Below, piece by piece: positions 5,377 to 6,028 of a DNA stretch of 6,028 nucleotides; position 1 is the first letter of the stretch; every line of letters starts with the position of its first letter. A program made the position numbers and the translations under genes. The notes beneath the pieces were generated by a model. It was given only the letters and a program-made list of their open reading frames with translations. It searched no databases and was not told the DNA's origin. The stretch is from an uncultured cyanobacterium. GTDB lineage: Bacteria > Cyanobacteriota > Cyanobacteriia > PCC-6307 > Cyanobiaceae. The stretch lies in the NCBI GenBank assembly GCA_903934745.1, contig CAIZOZ010000151.1, forward strand, positions 1-6,028, written 5' to 3'.

Positions 5377-6008
5377 ACCGGCAGGGCTCCGTCCGTTGAC
5401 TCCGCAGCGGATAACGGCTTTTCAGGCGGCAAGGCGCCGACGCCCGCCTCAGGCGATCGCCGCAGCCGCCGGCTCAGGGGCAGGCTGAAACGAAAGCCGG
5501 GACGCCACGGCTTGCCAGCGGCGGCCGCGGCTTCGCCATTCGAATCGGGGCCTGCCCAACCTTGAGGCCCATCACCGCCATCGCGTCGGTCGGAGAGGGT
5601 CACCAGGGCCAGGGCCAGCGCCACCATGGCGAACAGCGGGCTGGCCGCCGCCACCGTGACCCCGAGGGAGGCGGTGAACCAGATCGAGGCGGCGCTGCTC
5701 AGCCCGAGCACCTCCGGCTGGGAATGCTTACGAGGCCTGGAGGGAACCAGGATTTCGCCAGCGCCGAGAAAACCGACCCCGGTGGCCACCCCCTGAATCA
5801 CCCGGCTGCGGGCCTCCTGATCCGGACCAGCCGCCAGCACCATCAGACAGGCACTGAGGCCCACCAACACATGCACGCGCAAGCGATTGGGGTGGGGGGT
5901 ACTGCCGTGATGGGCGCGGTTGACACCCACAGCCAGACCGCAGAGCACCGCCAGCCCCATGCGCAGCAGCGCCTCAAGATCGGGGGTGAGCACCGGCACC
6001 CAGCTCAT
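5358..6008 (-). CDS. MgtC/SapB-family membrane protein
   Basis: This 216-residue inner-membrane protein matches the MgtC/SapB family, members of which are linked to growth at low magnesium and to control of membrane energetics; the biochemical role in cyanobacteria is unclear. Hydrophobic spans lie near residues 11-30, 45-61, 70-88 and 103-138. Family marks are GLAVGVNR (24-31), LRVHVLVGLSA (43-53), the core GVGFLGAG (77-84) and GLSSAASIW (102-110). The Glu-Arg usual at the end of the first span is Asn30-Arg31 here, and the usual Arg-Thr-His reads Arg-Val-His. Residues 141-216 form a polar, Gly/Pro/Arg-rich tail ending in basic residues, with no recognisable domain. The start is ATG 6008, which sits in a TGACATGA context, so an upstream minus-strand gene may end right there, outside the window. 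No ribosome-binding site is seen. Its last 19 bases overlap the LCP gene tail to tail. Confidence 0.88.
   Translation of the reverse strand: MSWVPVLTPDLEALLRMGLAVLCGLAVGVNRAHHGSTPHPNRLRVHVLVGLSACLMVLAAGPDQEARSRVIQGVATGVGFLGAGEILVPSRPRKHSQPEVLGLSSAASIWFTASLGVTVAAASPLFAMVALALALVTLSDRRDGGDGPQGWAGPDSNGEAAAAAGKPWRPGFRFSLPLSRRLRRSPEAGVGALPPEKPLSAAESTDGALPVQNKKR
5452..5461. repeat. HIP1 palindrome (GGCGATCGCC)
   Basis: GGCGATCGCC contains the full HIP1 octamer GCGATCGC, a highly repeated palindrome in many cyanobacterial genomes. It lies in the tail-coding part of the MgtC-like gene. Seven-base GCGATCG matches occur near 1299, 2271, 2459, 2768, 3910 and 4471, which supports a cyanobacterial origin. 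I found no second perfect octamer in this window. Confidence 0.85.
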
Positions 6009-6028
6009 GTCAGCTGGGCGCAGCGTGG

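Noticed and set aside
5210..5488. Plus-strand 92-codon frame at the LCP end, considered as a frameshifted LCP tail
   Set aside because: The annotated LCP frame continues smoothly through Ser-Tyr-Trp-Asp and the alternative product is Pro/Ala/Arg-rich, so I see no evidence for a frameshift.
1..6028. Mobile element, phage, CRISPR or defence system
   Set aside because: No transposase, integrase, terminal inverted repeats, spaced direct repeats or defence motifs were seen on either strand.

Overview
The window reads as a high-GC picocyanobacterial chromosome segment (Synechococcus/Cyanobium-like). This rests on gene content: a DEAD-box RNA helicase with a DbpA-type tail, a short glycine-rich cyanobacterial Rbp RNA-binding protein, an LCP-family protein and an MgtC-family protein. 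One perfect HIP1 octamer (GCGATCGC), many GCGATCG near-matches and the general lack of Shine-Dalgarno sequences agree. The genus is an inference. No mobile element, phage gene, tRNA, rRNA or CRISPR array is visible.

Layout. Bases 1-1145 (+) hold the C-terminal part of a DeaD/CsdA-like helicase whose start lies before the window. A small predicted secreted four-cysteine protein follows closely (1169-1483, +). A 55-base convergent gap with short hairpins leads to an unrecognised 67-residue protein on the minus strand (1539-1742). Next comes a 357-base gene-free stretch (1743-2099) with an unusually strong 14-bp hairpin, a recurring TTCAGGCT word and a structured leader ahead of the rbp gene (2100-2507, +). 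Only 28 bases after rbp, a complete ABC exporter half-transporter begins (2536-4338, +). A LytR-CpsA-Psr (LCP) cell-envelope protein follows (4393-5376, +). Between those two, a possible 15-codon ORF overlaps the LCP start as ATGA. An MgtC/SapB-like membrane protein lies on the minus strand (5358-6008), and its 3' end overlaps the LCP 3' end by 19 bases.

How the genes may work together. The helicase and Rbp are both RNA-remodelling proteins from families often cold-induced in cyanobacteria, so the left half may be a small RNA-metabolism or cold-acclimation neighbourhood. The right half (ABC exporter, LCP, MgtC) concerns the envelope. The lack of a visible terminator from rbp to the LCP gene allows one rbp-ABC-LCP transcript, but this is not proven. 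I see no clearly new multi-gene system. The best candidates for undescribed biology are the 1743-2099 region, the two small unrecognised proteins and the tiny ORF at 4349.
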